The notes under the pieces are model-generated. The model did no database searches and had not been told where the DNA came from. It saw nothing but the letters and a program-made list of their open reading frames with translations. Below, piece after piece: positions 47,533 through 57,562 of a DNA stretch of 64,000 bases. The stretch's first letter is position 1. The number at the start of each line of letters is the position of its first letter. The stretch comes from Leptolyngbya sp. PCC 6406 (GTDB lineage Bacteria; Cyanobacteriota; Cyanobacteriia; Phormidesmidales; Phormidesmidaceae), in the NCBI RefSeq assembly GCF_000332095.2, contig NZ_KI913949.1:2829373-2893372 (forward strand), given 5' to 3'. A program made the position numbers and the translations under genes.

Positions 47533-47844
47533 CTACTGATTATTGGCCGCAATTTGAGTGAGCAGGGGGCCGATGGCTTGCAGGGCGGAGGGTAAGACGG
47601 CGACGCTAGCTGCCGCCACGATAATGGTGGTTGCCAAGCGCACTAGCTTGTCTGATGCATTCTCATAGGTATCAAACTTGTAGTCTAATTTTTCAAAGCG
47701 CCGCTCAACCTGCTCAAAGCGTTGGTCCACTTGCTCAAAGCGCTGGTCAACTTGCTCAAAGCGCTTATCAACATCGGCTTTGAAGTCTCTCAACTCGTTG
47801 AGGACATCTGCGATCGTCGGTTCCTGAGAGGGGCTAGATGTCAT
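47533..47844 (-). CDS. Small coiled-coil protein with C-terminal TM helix
   Basis: A 103-residue protein. Residues 24-55 contain tandem heptads (RFEQVDQ repeated, then RFEQVER and RFEKLDY) encoded by 21-bp repeats on the DNA, predicting a coiled coil. Residues about 70-92 are hydrophobic (LATTIIVAAASVAVLPSAL), predicting a membrane anchor. It resembles short DUF1640-like or haemolysin-XhlA-like proteins in layout only. It lies 66 bp downstream of the DUF389 gene on the same strand. Confidence 0.75.
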   Translation of the reverse strand: MTSSPSQEPTIADVLNELRDFKADVDKRFEQVDQRFEQVDQRFEQVERRFEKLDYKFDTYENASDKLVRLATTIIVAAASVAVLPSALQAIGPLLTQIAANNQ

Positions 47845-47910
47845 CGGAAAACCTACATCCTGTAAGGGCTATGCTAGCAAACCCAACCCCCCCAGCGGTC
47901 CTGGATGACA

Positions 47911-49092
47911 TCAGGGGATGGATGGCTTCGGGGTTTCAGGATCCGTTGTGTCCTCAGGGAGGTCGGGAATTACGGGTGATTGGGGAACAACGGGTGACGG
48001 CTCTGATTGGGGCGTCAGGATCTCCCCAGGGGGCAGAAAATCTTCGGAGAACTCCTGGAGGATTTCTGGGATGCCTTCACCGCCTGCTTCAACGAGGGGC
48101 ACATCCGAACTGGTCACCTGATCAAAATTGCTGACTCGAAAAATCAGGCGAAAGCGCTGCCCCATCCGGTCTTGAACATAGTTTTCCAACAGGAAAACCT
48201 GTTTGGGAGTGAGAGGTTCATCGCTGTAGACCGCTAAGGTGACTTCCGGGATCTCTGGCCCCCAGCGGGTGTTCATGCTGATCAGGTATACCCGCTGAAA
48301 GGTGACAGTCCCCCCGACAAGGGCTTGACGGAGATTTACCTCTAGGCGGTCCTGACGCAGGAGTTCAAAGGTGCCCGCCCCTAGGGGCACCATCAGTAAC
48401 CCGGTGAGGGCCAGGGTGAGCTGAATGGGGCGTTTGGCCCGGTGGATTGGGGCATAGCCCGCTAACCAAAAGGCCACCATGCAGGCCAGGGTAATGCCTA
48501 GGAGGTTTGTGGCGTAGAGTAGCAGGGCTCCCTGAGCCTCTAGCCAACGGCCCTCCGCCAACCACAGTCCCACTACGCACAAGGGCGGCATCAGGGCTAC
48601 CGCGATCGCAGTTCCCGCCAGGGAGGGAGAGACCTTAGGATCCACCTTGGCCAAGCCACTGATGGCCCCTGCCGCGATCGCAATACCCAGGTCCAGCAGC
48701 GTGGGGGAAGATCGGGCGACAATTTCGCTACCGTACTGTTCCAGGCCAAAGGAAAAGCCAATGAAGGTAGCCAATGCGATCGATAATACTGTCCCCACCA
48801 CCAGAGCCTTGGCCCCCTCCCGGATCAGGATCCGATCCGCATCCAAAATACCAAAGGCAATCCCTCGGATCGGCAGCATCAGGGGGGCAACGATCATGGC
48901 CCCAATAATCACAGCGGCACTATTGGAGAGCAGTCCTAGGCTGGCAATGATACAGGAGCCCAGGGTCAGAAAGAAAAAATTTGGGTTTAGGGTAGACTCC
49001 TCCACGAGGCTATCCCCCATGGCTTCGAGGGTGGAGACAGAGACCTGTCGCCGTCGAGAGAAGTACTTACGAAGCCGGTAAAACCGTTTCAT
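47911..49092 (-). CDS. DUF389 (TIGR00341-type) membrane protein
   Basis: A 393-residue protein. The family core is clear: SCIIASLGLLSNSAAVIIGA, then MIVAPLMLPI, followed by GAISGLAKVDPKVSPSLAGT and AIAVALMPPLCVVG. Six or more TM helices cover residues about 38-240. A soluble domain (about 245-340) and an acidic Pro-rich tail follow. The molecular function of DUF389 is not established. It may be cotranscribed with the small coiled-coil gene. Confidence 0.88.
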   Translation of the reverse strand: MKRFYRLRKYFSRRRQVSVSTLEAMGDSLVEESTLNPNFFFLTLGSCIIASLGLLSNSAAVIIGAMIVAPLMLPIRGIAFGILDADRILIREGAKALVVGTVLSIALATFIGFSFGLEQYGSEIVARSSPTLLDLGIAIAAGAISGLAKVDPKVSPSLAGTAIAVALMPPLCVVGLWLAEGRWLEAQGALLLYATNLLGITLACMVAFWLAGYAPIHRAKRPIQLTLALTGLLMVPLGAGTFELLRQDRLEVNLRQALVGGTVTFQRVYLISMNTRWGPEIPEVTLAVYSDEPLTPKQVFLLENYVQDRMGQRFRLIFRVSNFDQVTSSDVPLVEAGGEGIPEILQEFSEDFLPPGEILTPQSEPSPVVPQSPVIPDLPEDTTDPETPKPSIP

Positions 49093-49108
49093 ATTCTAGT
49101 GAGTCTGC

Positions 49109-49184
49109 GTAGGTTGGGTAAAACGAAGGGTCACCTAAAAGCGGTGGGCCATGTTGGGTTTCGCTAGCGCTGCACCCAACCTAC
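49109..49184. repeat. 76-bp repeat with 11-bp inverted ends
   Basis: GTAGGTTGGGT (49109-49119) and ACCCAACCTAC (49174-49184) bound a short non-coding segment between DUF389 and leuS. The layout matches small palindromic repeats common in cyanobacteria. Confidence 0.65.
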
Positions 49185-49205
49185 AAATTGAGGCTTGAAA
49201 GAGCA

Positions 49206-51815
49206 CTAGGATGCCACGACGAAGTTGACGAGCTTACCGGGGACAACAATCACCTTTTTCACTTCCTTGCCGGAAATGTAGCGCTGGGCCACTTCTGATT
49301 CACGGGCGTATTGCTCTAGGGCCGCCTTGTCGGAATCCGCTGGGACATCAAGGGTGCCTCGGGTCTTGCCCATGATTTGAATCACCAGGGTAATTTCATC
49401 CGCCACCAGGGCAGATGGGTCCAGCTCCGGCCAAGGTTCCCGGTGGATGGAATTGGCATGGCCCAACTGGTGCCACAGTTCCTCCGCCAGGTGGGGGGCA
49501 AAGGGGGCCAGCAACTTGACCAGGGTGGTGATGCCCTCTGCATAAACAGGGGAGTCCGTGCATTGAGCATCGGTGAGGGCGTTGCTCAGCTTCATCAACT
49601 CCGACACGGCGGTGTTGAACTGGTAGTCGCCCTCGATGTCTTCGCTAACTTCTTTAATGGCGATGTGGATGGCACGGCGCAGGTCTTTTTCCGGTTTGGT
49701 CAGGGCTGCTGGGGGCGAACTGCCGTTCGCCCCTACATCTGCCCCTGGGGATGCAATGAACCCGGTGACCAAGCGCCAGACCCGGTTCAGGAAGCGGTAT
49801 TGTCCCTCCACGTCGGCATCATCCCACTCCAGATCCTTCTCCGGGGGCGCTTTGAACAGGATGAACATGCGGGCGGTGTCGGCCCCGTACTTAGCCAGTA
49901 CCGCTTCAGGATCCACGCCGTTGTACTTGGACTTGGACATCTTTTCGTAGAAGCCCTCCAGGGGATCCCCGGTGGTGGGATCCTGGGGATCTTCTAGGTT
50001 GACCTGGGCGGGGGGGATATATTTCCCGGTTTTGGGATTCTTGTAGGTCAGGGCCTGCACCATGCCCTGGGTCAGCAGGCGGCTGAAGGGTTCGTCAACG
50101 TTGAGCAATCCGCGATCGCGCAGCACCTTGGTAAAGAAGCGGGAATACAACAGGTGCAAAATGGCGTGTTCAATCCCCCCCACATACTGATCCACCGGCA
50201 ACCAGTCATTCACCTTGGCAGAGTCGAAGATTGCCCCTTCATTGCGAGCATCGGCAAACCGCAGGAAATACCAGGAGGAATCAATAAACGTATCCATGGT
50301 GTCCGTTTCCCGCTTAGCGGGTTCCCCACAGGAGGGGCAGGGCACGTTGACCCAATGATCCAACTGGGCCAAGGGGGAGGCCCCGCGCCCACTGAACTCC
50401 ACATCCTGGGGCAGTTCCACTGGCAACTGGTCGTCGGGGACGGGCACTGTGCCACAACTGGGGCAATGCACCACGGGGATGGGCACCCCCCAGTAGCGCT
50501 GGCGGGAAATCAGCCAGTCCCGCAGCCGATAGTTGACTTCCCCTTTGCCCTTACCGTTAGTTTCCAGCCATTGAATGGCCGCTGCCACGCTCTGGCCCTC
50601 CCCTTTCCCCGCTGGAATCCCGTCCAGGGGGCCAGAGTTGACCATGACCCCCTCACCGGGCCAAGCGGTCACCATCGTATTCCCCTCCAGGGTTTCCCCC
50701 TGGGGCTGGACAACCACTTTGATCTCTAGACCAAACTTGCGGGCAAATTCAAAGTCCCGCTGGTCATGGGCAGGCACCGCCATGATCGCCCCGGTGCCGT
50801 AGCCCATCAATACATAGTCGGCAATCCAGATGGGAATCTTCGCCCCATTGACAGGATTCACCGCGTAGCTGCCGGTCCACACCCCGGTCTTTTCCTGGGT
50901 GTCGTCGGTGCGGTCAATGTCGCTCTTGGCCGCTGCCGCTGCCTGGTAGGCGGTGACCACATCCCTTTGCTCAGGGGTGGTCAGCTTTGCCACTAGGGGA
51001 TGCTCCGGCGACAGCACCATGAAGGTGGCCCCCCACAGGGTATCGGGGCGGGTGGTGAAGACGGGCAATTCGTCCCCGGCCTCAGTGGTGAACACCACCT
51101 GGGCTCCGGTGGATTTGCCGATCCAGTTTTCCTGCATCGTCCGCACCCGCTCTGGCCAGCCGGGGAGTTGGTCTAGGTCTTGCAGCAGTTCTTCGGCATA
51201 GGCGGTAATTTTGAGGAACCATTGCCGCAGCAACTTGCGCTCCACCTTGGCCCCAGACCGCCAGGATTTCCCCTCGCTGTCCACCTGTTCGTTGGCCAAT
51301 ACGGTCTGATCGATGGGATCCCAGTTCACCGCCGCTTCTTTCTGGTAGGCCAGCCCCGCCTTCAGGAATTGCAAAAAGCTCCACTGGGTCCATTTGTAAT
51401 AGTGGGGGGAGCAAGTGGCCACTTCCCGATTCCAGTCGTAGGAGAGGCCCAGTTGTTGCAACTGGGCGCGCATCTGATCAATGTTCTGATAGGTCCATTG
51501 GGCGGGGTGGATGCCGCGATCGATGGCGGCATTTTCCGCAGGCAGGCCAAAGGCATCCCAGCCCATGGGATGCAGCACTCGATACCCCTGCATCCGCCGC
51601 ACCCGCGCAATCACGTCGGTGATCGTATAGTTGCGGACGTGGCCCATGTGCAGGTTCCCGGAAGGGTAGGGAAACATGGACAGGGCATAAAATTTGGGCT
51701 TGTCCCTGTCTTCGGGGGTCACATCTAGCCCCTGCTCTGCCCAGACCCGCTGCCATTTTTTCTCGATCGCTGCGGGGTCGTATTTCTGTCCTTCGGGGGC
51801 CGCCACGTTTACCAC
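49206..51815 (-). CDS. leuS: Leucyl-tRNA synthetase
   Basis: About 869 residues from GTG 51815 (GTG 51806 is equally possible). The frame is open to 51974, but that upstream part is low-complexity and contains HIP1. The class I signature is [11 protein letters not shown] and the KMSKS loop is [13 protein letters not shown]. The editing domain (about 225-420) and the zinc-type CPSCG pairs ([17 protein letters not shown]) are present. It charges tRNA-Leu and edits mischarged tRNA. Confidence 0.96.
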   Translation of the reverse strand: MVNVAAPEGQKYDPAAIEKKWQRVWAEQGLDVTPEDRDKPKFYALSMFPYPSGNLHMGHVRNYTITDVIARVRRMQGYRVLHPMGWDAFGLPAENAAIDRGIHPAQWTYQNIDQMRAQLQQLGLSYDWNREVATCSPHYYKWTQWSFLQFLKAGLAYQKEAAVNWDPIDQTVLANEQVDSEGKSWRSGAKVERKLLRQWFLKITAYAEELLQDLDQLPGWPERVRTMQENWIGKSTGAQVVFTTEAGDELPVFTTRPDTLWGATFMVLSPEHPLVAKLTTPEQRDVVTAYQAAAAAKSDIDRTDDTQEKTGVWTGSYAVNPVNGAKIPIWIADYVLMGYGTGAIMAVPAHDQRDFEFARKFGLEIKVVVQPQGETLEGNTMVTAWPGEGVMVNSGPLDGIPAGKGEGQSVAAAIQWLETNGKGKGEVNYRLRDWLISRQRYWGVPIPVVHCPSCGTVPVPDDQLPVELPQDVEFSGRGASPLAQLDHWVNVPCPSCGEPAKRETDTMDTFIDSSWYFLRFADARNEGAIFDSAKVNDWLPVDQYVGGIEHAILHLLYSRFFTKVLRDRGLLNVDEPFSRLLTQGMVQALTYKNPKTGKYIPPAQVNLEDPQDPTTGDPLEGFYEKMSKSKYNGVDPEAVLAKYGADTARMFILFKAPPEKDLEWDDADVEGQYRFLNRVWRLVTGFIASPGADVGANGSSPPAALTKPEKDLRRAIHIAIKEVSEDIEGDYQFNTAVSELMKLSNALTDAQCTDSPVYAEGITTLVKLLAPFAPHLAEELWHQLGHANSIHREPWPELDPSALVADEITLVIQIMGKTRGTLDVPADSDKAALEQYARESEVAQRYISGKEVKKVIVVPGKLVNFVVAS

Positions 51816-52306
51816 TCCAGATCTGCTGCAAGGTGTCTCTGCATTATGCTGCCATACAAGGTGCGATCGCGATGCTTTGTGGGCGCGATCGACCCACCCC
51901 CATCCCCCACCTACCACTTCAGCTACCCCCCCATCTTGTCTAAACACCCCCTTTGGGCAAGATAGACAGCTCACGATCTACCAGCAATTGTAAATTCAAC
52001 GCTAGACGGGCGTTTCAGCTTCTCCGACAGAAATTAGTCTCCCACTCACAGTGGTTAAAGATCGGAAAATTCACCCGTTAACCACAATTTGACGCTAAGC
52101 CTATGCCTATAGTGGATCCAGTTTTAATCCATGATCACATGCTTTCCCGTGTCTGTATCTGTTGATACCGTTTGAATTTATAATTGCTGACGATCTACCT
52201 ATCTCTTCTCGGTGAAATGCTAGACGGGCTATAATCTGCCTAGTATTCCTATTCGGGTGCTTATATAGACTGGGATCTGCCTATCTCCCTTCAGCTAGAG
52301 ATTATC
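51816..52306. other. Gene-free stretch upstream of the IS with spaced motif
   Basis: ATCTACCTA or ATCTGCCTA occurs three times at 52193, 52234 and 52275, exactly 41 bp apart. GCTAGACGGGC occurs near 52001 and 52216. A TATAAT lies at about 52229. The segment may be the original upstream regulatory region of the STAND gene, now separated from it by the insertion sequence. The last HIP1 octamer before the island is at 51863. Confidence 0.5.
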
Positions 52307-53707
52307 GGCTCTTCCGGTCTGGCTATGGACAAAGGGCTACTGAGCAGGGGAAATGGAGAGAGAAATAAACGCTAGAAAGGCGTGAAGTGTTTGATATACA
52401 AGGGATTGGCTAGAATTAAAGGGTGAGAGAAAGTCGCCATATATGGGTGAGCGCCATGATCACAGAATCTGACGCGAGGCAATTGACAGAGCTACTGGGT
52501 CTTCCTGAGACAAAAGTAGAGGATATGACAATGATAGATGGGGTGGGGCTATTTTTTGTAATTAGCCCCACCCGCCGAGATGCAGAGTGTCCCCGGTGTG
52601 GGAAGCGAAGTCGTCATTTGCATGAGAATCATCGGTATAACATTGAGGATTTGCCGTGGAATCAACAGCCCGTAGTGTTGCGAGTCAATCGCCGCCAGTT
52701 TTGGTGCCAGGAATGTGGACAAGTGTTTAGCGAAGAACTGGCCTTTGTTAAGAAAAGGCGGTTGTATACGCAGCGGCTAGCGAAGCAGATTGTCGGCCAA
52801 GTGTTAGGGAGTAGCATTCACAGTGTGGCGGCTCGGACAGGGCTGAGTGACGAGCAGATTGAGACGATGATAAAGGATGCCGGAAAGGCGTATTTACCCG
52901 AGAGCCCAGAACCGATTAGATATCTCGGGATAGACGAGATAGCGGTCGTCAAAGGTCAGGGTAACTATTATGGGGTGCTAGTGAACCTAGAGACGCACCA
53001 GCCGATCACCCTTCTACCCTCACGAACACAAGAGGGATTGCGCCAAGTCCTTAGCCAATGGGGACCAGAGGTGCTTGAGGGGATTGAAGGGGTGAGCATA
53101 GACCTGTGGAAGCCCTACCAAAGTTTGGTAAAAGAGATGATGCCGAATGCGACCATTGTCGCGGATAGATTCCATGTCACCAAACTCGTCAATGAGGAGT
53201 TAGATAACGAACGGAAAGCGGAGAAGAGAGCGGCCAAGAAGATCGCAAAAAAGGCTGAGAGGGAGCGCGTCATAGAGGGTCTTAATGGCAGTAAGTATGC
53301 GTTACTAAAGAACGAAGGGAATTTGAATGAGAAACAGAAGAAGAAGCTCATAGAAGTGAGCGAAGTATCCCCTAAATTAGCAACGATGCATCGATTGAAA
53401 GAAGAGTTCAGAGAAATCTTTGAATCCTTCGAGAATTGGGCAGAAGGGACGTTAAAGTTACTGGACTGGATGGCGGATTCATCGACATTTTTCAATCAGA
53501 GTTGTGGCACGATTAAACGATGGTTTGATGAGGTGACATCATACTTTGAACTGAGAATAACTAATGGGGTTGTGGAGGGAATAAATAACAAGCTTAAGTT
53601 GATCAAGAGATTAGGTTATGGCTTTGGCAATTTTGACAATTTCAAGTTAAGAGCTTTGTTGCCGTGGGTATTTCCTTTTGAAACACCATAGCCAGACCGG
53701 AAGAGCC
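52307..53707 (+). mobile_element. Intact ISL3-family insertion sequence (1401 bp)
   Basis: The 22-bp terminal inverted repeats are perfect: GGCTCTTCCGGTCTGGCTAT.. at 52307-52328 and its complement at 53686-53707. The 8-bp target duplication AGATTATC flanks both ends (52299-52306 and 53708-53715). 8-bp duplications and ends beginning GGCTCTTC are typical of ISL3. The undecayed ends and duplication suggest recent insertion. Confidence 0.95.
52456..53691 (+). CDS. ISL3-family transposase
   Basis: The start is ATG 52456, giving 411 residues; the frame is open to 52423. An N-terminal zinc-binding region has CPRCGKRSRHLH and CQECGQ. The DDE catalytic core begins at RYLGIDEIAVVKGQ (first Asp), with ATIVADRFHVTKLVNEELD (second Asp), and the Glu is in NGVVEGINNKLKLIKRLGYG. 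The middle is Lys-rich. It looks complete and active. Its C-terminal codons run into the right inverted repeat. Confidence 0.95.
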   Translation: MITESDARQLTELLGLPETKVEDMTMIDGVGLFFVISPTRRDAECPRCGKRSRHLHENHRYNIEDLPWNQQPVVLRVNRRQFWCQECGQVFSEELAFVKKRRLYTQRLAKQIVGQVLGSSIHSVAARTGLSDEQIETMIKDAGKAYLPESPEPIRYLGIDEIAVVKGQGNYYGVLVNLETHQPITLLPSRTQEGLRQVLSQWGPEVLEGIEGVSIDLWKPYQSLVKEMMPNATIVADRFHVTKLVNEELDNERKAEKRAAKKIAKKAERERVIEGLNGSKYALLKNEGNLNEKQKKKLIEVSEVSPKLATMHRLKEEFREIFESFENWAEGTLKLLDWMADSSTFFNQSCGTIKRWFDEVTSYFELRITNGVVEGINNKLKLIKRLGYGFGNFDNFKLRALLPWVFPFETP

Positions 53708-53784
53708 AGATTATCTACTCTTCAATAGATAAACACAACTAAAAACGAAGAACCAAAAATAAAGAGAGAAAAGGAATACAATCC

Positions 53785-56520
53785 ATGGACTATATTAGAA
53801 AACAAATTGATCAGAGAATAGATTTTTTGCAATCTATGGGTGAAAAGTCAGCCCTAAAACAGCATTTTCAGGCTCGTTTTGAATATATTTTGATTTATCT
53901 ATTAGGATATCTTTGGAACAAAAACCTTCTCAAACTTCATTATGGAGACAAAGAGTTTATCTTTCAAAGCATAATCAAGCCAACAATTGGAAGCGTTGTC
54001 GCAATTTGTCGAAAGCTTGATGTTGACAAGGAAATATTTAAAAGAAGCAAACTAAGCCAAGCGCTAGAAAAATATCCATCCATAAGAAATGAACTATTAG
54101 GGCATGGATTTGTGTATGAAGATGCGCCAGAAAAGTTAATTTCTGCTCTTCAAGAGCTATATGACTGCATACTATTCTCGGATTTGTCAATCTTGAAAGA
54201 AAATGTTGATCTTGTTTATATCCATTCTTTTGAAAATAGTGTCTATAAAGGAATCTCTTATAAAAGTGATGGGGTGAATTATACATCTTGGAGTTGTCCG
54301 ATTAATATCGCAGAATTTAAAATTAATAGCTTATATGGAAGTTCAGATGTAAATAGCTATTTTCGCCTCTCTCCTTTCATTGAAGTTAATTCATACGGAC
54401 GTGAGTTATTCTTCTTTAACAGTATAGATGAAAAGTTGCTTGGAAAAGTAAAATACAACCAGTTACTAGAGACTGGCATAACTTATAAGGAATGGGATGA
54501 ACTTTGTGAGCTAGATGTAACTAATGATGGAATTAAGATTAAAAGTCACAATGGAACTATTCGTAACGCTTATGAAAATAACTACAAGAAATACATTGAT
54601 ATTGGCATAAAGAACAAGATAAGGAGTTTCCTTATCAAAAACAAATCATCTGTTAGTGCAACTGTTTGGGGACATGGTGGCGTTGGCAAAACAGCAACTA
54701 TTCAGAGTCTTTGTGAAGATCTTGCAAATGACGAAAGAAAAGTTTTTGATTATATAGTCTTTCTTTCCGCAAAAGACAGGAGATATGATTATTATACAGG
54801 AAAAATTGAGGATATCAGTAATAAGATATCAACTTTTTCTGAGCTTATTAAGGGCGCGAATACTGTTCTGTTTAACAGAGAAAATGACGATAAAAATCCG
54901 ATTATAAACATAGAGGGGAAAAGGATTCTATTGGTAATAGATGACTTCGAGACTTTCCCAAAGGAAGAAAAAGATAAAATAGAGGAGTTTATTTCCGAGC
55001 TTAACACTAATCATCATAAGGTAATTATTACAACAAGAGCAGCCAATATCAATATTGGGCAAGAGTATCAGACTAACGAACTTACCGAAGAGGAAACAAA
55101 AAGATTTCTGCTAACTGTTATTCAAAATGAAGAGATCGGAAATGAAATAGTTATTAGAAGAAATCTGGAAGCTCCTGACAGTTCTCATAAAGTGTTTGAG
55201 ATAACTAGTGGTCGACCTTTGTTTATTTTTCAATTCGCTTTTATCCTCGCTCAAAAAGGATTAGGAGATGCGCTTAACTTTAAAATCAAAGAAGGAGATA
55301 CAGCAATCAAGTTCTTGTTTGGCAGAATATATGATTATCTATCAGCTAAGGCAAAAGATTTATTTGTTGTTTTAAGTCTGCTTGTAACCCAAGAGGACTT
55401 AAGTAACGTAATAGAGAAAGCTCAATACATCCTAAATCTTGAGCATGAGTCTGATATATTCAATTCTGCCGTCAATGAATTAGTTAAGCTAAAGATAATC
55501 AAGCTTGATGATGAGCGTAGATTTTTTGAAATATACTCGAAAGAAATATTTCAAATTATGAGTGATTATTTTGAAGGTCGAACCAGAGCATTTAAAGGCC
55601 ATTGTATCCAAAGGTTAAAGCAAGTTAATAGAGATAAAACTCTCGATGTAGAACACTCTTTACTACTGACTGCGAATGCAAATCGCTTGGCAAAAAATGA
55701 AATTGAAGTAATAGATAGCTACAAGCAGATTATTAATCGTGCCTCAAGCCCACTAGAAATTAAGTTGACTGCAATTTTAAATTTAGCTGCATACCTTGTG
55801 GATAGAGGAAAGAAAGACGTTGCTTTAAAGTATTTAGATGACTACAGCTATCAGTTCAACAAGGATGCTAGCAGAGGTTCTAATGAAAAAAATTTCTATG
55901 CTACATTTACAAAAATGTGGGCAACTTATTATTGGGCTAACGGAACTAGAGAGCAGAAAGAAAAGGCTGTTGAAAGTTTAATTGCCTATGCTGCATCAGG
56001 TTTTGATTACAATGAAGATATAGACTTAGAGCTTTCTGGAATGTTTCTTCAGTATCGTTCCATTTTAGTGATTTCGGATTGGCAAGATTTGAAAGAAAAG
56101 CGCAATTACAACGAGATATCAAGTGCTGATTTCAAGCATATTCGTGAAAAACAAAAACAGATGTGCAAGGATATTCATGATAAACAAGGAATAATTTTAT
56201 ACAATAAAATCACATCCAGAAAGCTTGACGATATATCGTCAGGGGCAAGACAAAACGTAATTGCTGGTCTTTACAACTTTTTGGAAGTGCTTGTGCGATT
56301 AAGGAAGTTTGAGCTGGTCGTAAAAATTTGTGACTATGTTCTATTCTGTGCTCCACAAAGCTTTCACTTACAGTTTAAAAAGAAGCAGGATTGGGTGAAA
56401 ACCTTACTGGATAAGGATGTATCTCCCTACATATACAATTCTGGCAAGCCTAGTGATCGAGGAACGCTCACTGAACTCGGCAAGAAGCTAAGTGATGCTT
56501 TTGATAAGAAGAAAAAATAA
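53785..56520 (+). CDS. STAND (NB-ARC-like) NTPase with N-terminal HEPN-type motif, probable anti-phage protein
   Basis: A 911-residue, strikingly AT-rich gene with AAGGA upstream. Residues 1-135 are helical and contain SIRNELLGHGF, with Arg101 and His107 as an RX5H motif, typical of HEPN ribonucleases. A linker domain (140-280) contains FRLSPFIEV and RELFFFNSIDEKLLG, a pattern seen in defence NTPases. The P-loop is WGHGGVGKTA (295-304), Walker [11 protein letters not shown] (381-390), the arginine-sensor region VIITTRA (413-419) and a GxP-type motif SGRPLFIFQF. From about 600 the protein is helical, TPR-like, as in STAND sensor domains. An IS ends 77 bp upstream. Role as an infection-triggered RNase switch is inference. 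Confidence 0.8.
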   Translation: MDYIRKQIDQRIDFLQSMGEKSALKQHFQARFEYILIYLLGYLWNKNLLKLHYGDKEFIFQSIIKPTIGSVVAICRKLDVDKEIFKRSKLSQALEKYPSIRNELLGHGFVYEDAPEKLISALQELYDCILFSDLSILKENVDLVYIHSFENSVYKGISYKSDGVNYTSWSCPINIAEFKINSLYGSSDVNSYFRLSPFIEVNSYGRELFFFNSIDEKLLGKVKYNQLLETGITYKEWDELCELDVTNDGIKIKSHNGTIRNAYENNYKKYIDIGIKNKIRSFLIKNKSSVSATVWGHGGVGKTATIQSLCEDLANDERKVFDYIVFLSAKDRRYDYYTGKIEDISNKISTFSELIKGANTVLFNRENDDKNPIINIEGKRILLVIDDFETFPKEEKDKIEEFISELNTNHHKVIITTRAANINIGQEYQTNELTEEETKRFLLTVIQNEEIGNEIVIRRNLEAPDSSHKVFEITSGRPLFIFQFAFILAQKGLGDALNFKIKEGDTAIKFLFGRIYDYLSAKAKDLFVVLSLLVTQEDLSNVIEKAQYILNLEHESDIFNSAVNELVKLKIIKLDDERRFFEIYSKEIFQIMSDYFEGRTRAFKGHCIQRLKQVNRDKTLDVEHSLLLTANANRLAKNEIEVIDSYKQIINRASSPLEIKLTAILNLAAYLVDRGKKDVALKYLDDYSYQFNKDASRGSNEKNFYATFTKMWATYYWANGTREQKEKAVESLIAYAASGFDYNEDIDLELSGMFLQYRSILVISDWQDLKEKRNYNEISSADFKHIREKQKQMCKDIHDKQGIILYNKITSRKLDDISSGARQNVIAGLYNFLEVLVRLRKFELVVKICDYVLFCAPQSFHLQFKKKQDWVKTLLDKDVSPYIYNSGKPSDRGTLTELGKKLSDAFDKKKK

Positions 56521-56548
56521 TAAATTATTATTTTAGTAGCAGAGGGTC

Positions 56549-56893
56549 GTAGGGTGGGCAATGCCTAGGGCGTTTACTTTGTGGAAATTTTGCTGCTGAA
56601 ATTCATGCACATTCTGAATCAAGTCCAAGGTTCGTAATGCTTACACAGTGAGAGTTACGTCGAGATGATGAAAACCTGATCATGAATTGTGCATGAACTC
56701 AAAAAGAGTCCCAAAATGAACAGCCCAGGCAATGCCCACCGCTCAAACTTCCAACTCCCTCCACGAAAACTTAACATCCCCATATTCTTCACCTCACATT
56801 CTCCAAAGGCATATCGGCTTTGATGGTAGTCATGGCATAACGGAAACGTCGTACATTCTCCGGCTAAGTGATGGTGGGCAATGCCCACCCTAC
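56549..56893. repeat. MITE-like repeat, copy 1, interrupted by about 155 bp
   Basis: The left end GTAGGGTGGGCAATGCC (56549-56565) and right end ending GGGCAATGCCCACCCTAC (to 56893) match copy 2 at 58009-58163. Between about 56566 and 56727 lies an insert absent from copy 2. The insert itself carries inverted elements (TTCATGCACA and TGTGCATGAA; TGCCTAGGGC and GCCCAGGCA). The homology with copy 2 continues 16 bp past the right end. Confidence 0.7.
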
Positions 56894-57015
56894 AAAGAGC
56901 TAGGAAACTTTGGTGACTCACAATACACGAGAGTTTGAGCGAGTTGAGGGTTTACAGATTCAGGATTGGGAGGTTGAAGAGTGAGTAATACTTTAGATAG
57001 CTGGATTGATACTCT

Positions 57016-57219
57016 TTAATCGGCTCGCCAAACGGCGTAGGCGAGGGCTTCATAGATGTCAGCGGATTCGAGGTAGGGGTAGGCCGTGAGCACATCGTCG
57101 ATGGAATGGCCGCTAGCAACTAGCCCCACCAGGGTACCGACGGTGATCCACAGCCCTCGGATACAGGGTTTTTCACCCATGATTTCGGGGTTCAAGGTGA
57201 TTCGGGTCAGCGGTTTCAT
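57016..57219 (-). CDS. DUF433 antitoxin-like protein, without a toxin partner
   Basis: The start is ATG 57219 (MKPLTRITLNPEIMGEKPCI), giving 67 residues; the frame is open to 57297. The motif PCIRGLWITVGTLVGLVASG and the C-terminus YLESADIYEALAYAV are standard DUF433, usually the antitoxin of a PIN-like DUF5615 toxin. No DUF5615 gene follows before the MITE, so it is an orphan. Confidence 0.85.
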   Translation of the reverse strand: MKPLTRITLNPEIMGEKPCIRGLWITVGTLVGLVASGHSIDDVLTAYPYLESADIYEALAYAVWRAD

Positions 57220-57287
57220 GGTTGACGCAGGAAATCTACGAACTGTGAAATTACAATATAGGCATAATTGAAGAGCGAGTGAGTCAG

Positions 57288-57551
57288 ATGAGCCCAATTT
57301 TACTGCGGATGATGAGTGACTTGAAATTGCTCAGTCTGGAGGAGCAGTGGAAATTACTCAGTCACTTGATCAATCAACTTCGCGCTGGTAGTGCGCAGGT
57401 GCCTCCCATGAAAGCGGGGACAAAAGCTGATGTTCAGGCTTTAGAGGTTGATGGGATCTTGCAAGCGACTCAAGGCTGTTGGGGAAATGCCAGCGTTGAC
57501 CAGATTGATGCTACCCTGAACCACCAGCGACAGTTTGATTGGGATATTTAG
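57288..57551 (+). CDS. Antitoxin of a VapBC-type module
   Basis: The start is ATG 57288 (GTG 57279 is possible), giving 87 residues. The N-terminal helix region (LSLEEQWKLLSHLINQLR) and the acidic C-terminus (GCWGNASVDQIDATLNHQ, then RQFDWDI) match small antitoxins found before PIN toxins in cyanobacteria. The toxin ATG follows 11 bp after the stop. Confidence 0.78.
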   Translation: MSPILLRMMSDLKLLSLEEQWKLLSHLINQLRAGSAQVPPMKAGTKADVQALEVDGILQATQGCWGNASVDQIDATLNHQRQFDWDI

Positions 57552-57562
57552 GATGTTGGTCA

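Noticed and set aside
52150-52306. Possible CRISPR-like array
   Set aside because: Only a 9-bp motif recurs at 41-bp spacing. The repeats are too short and the intervening segments are partly similar, and there are no cas genes.
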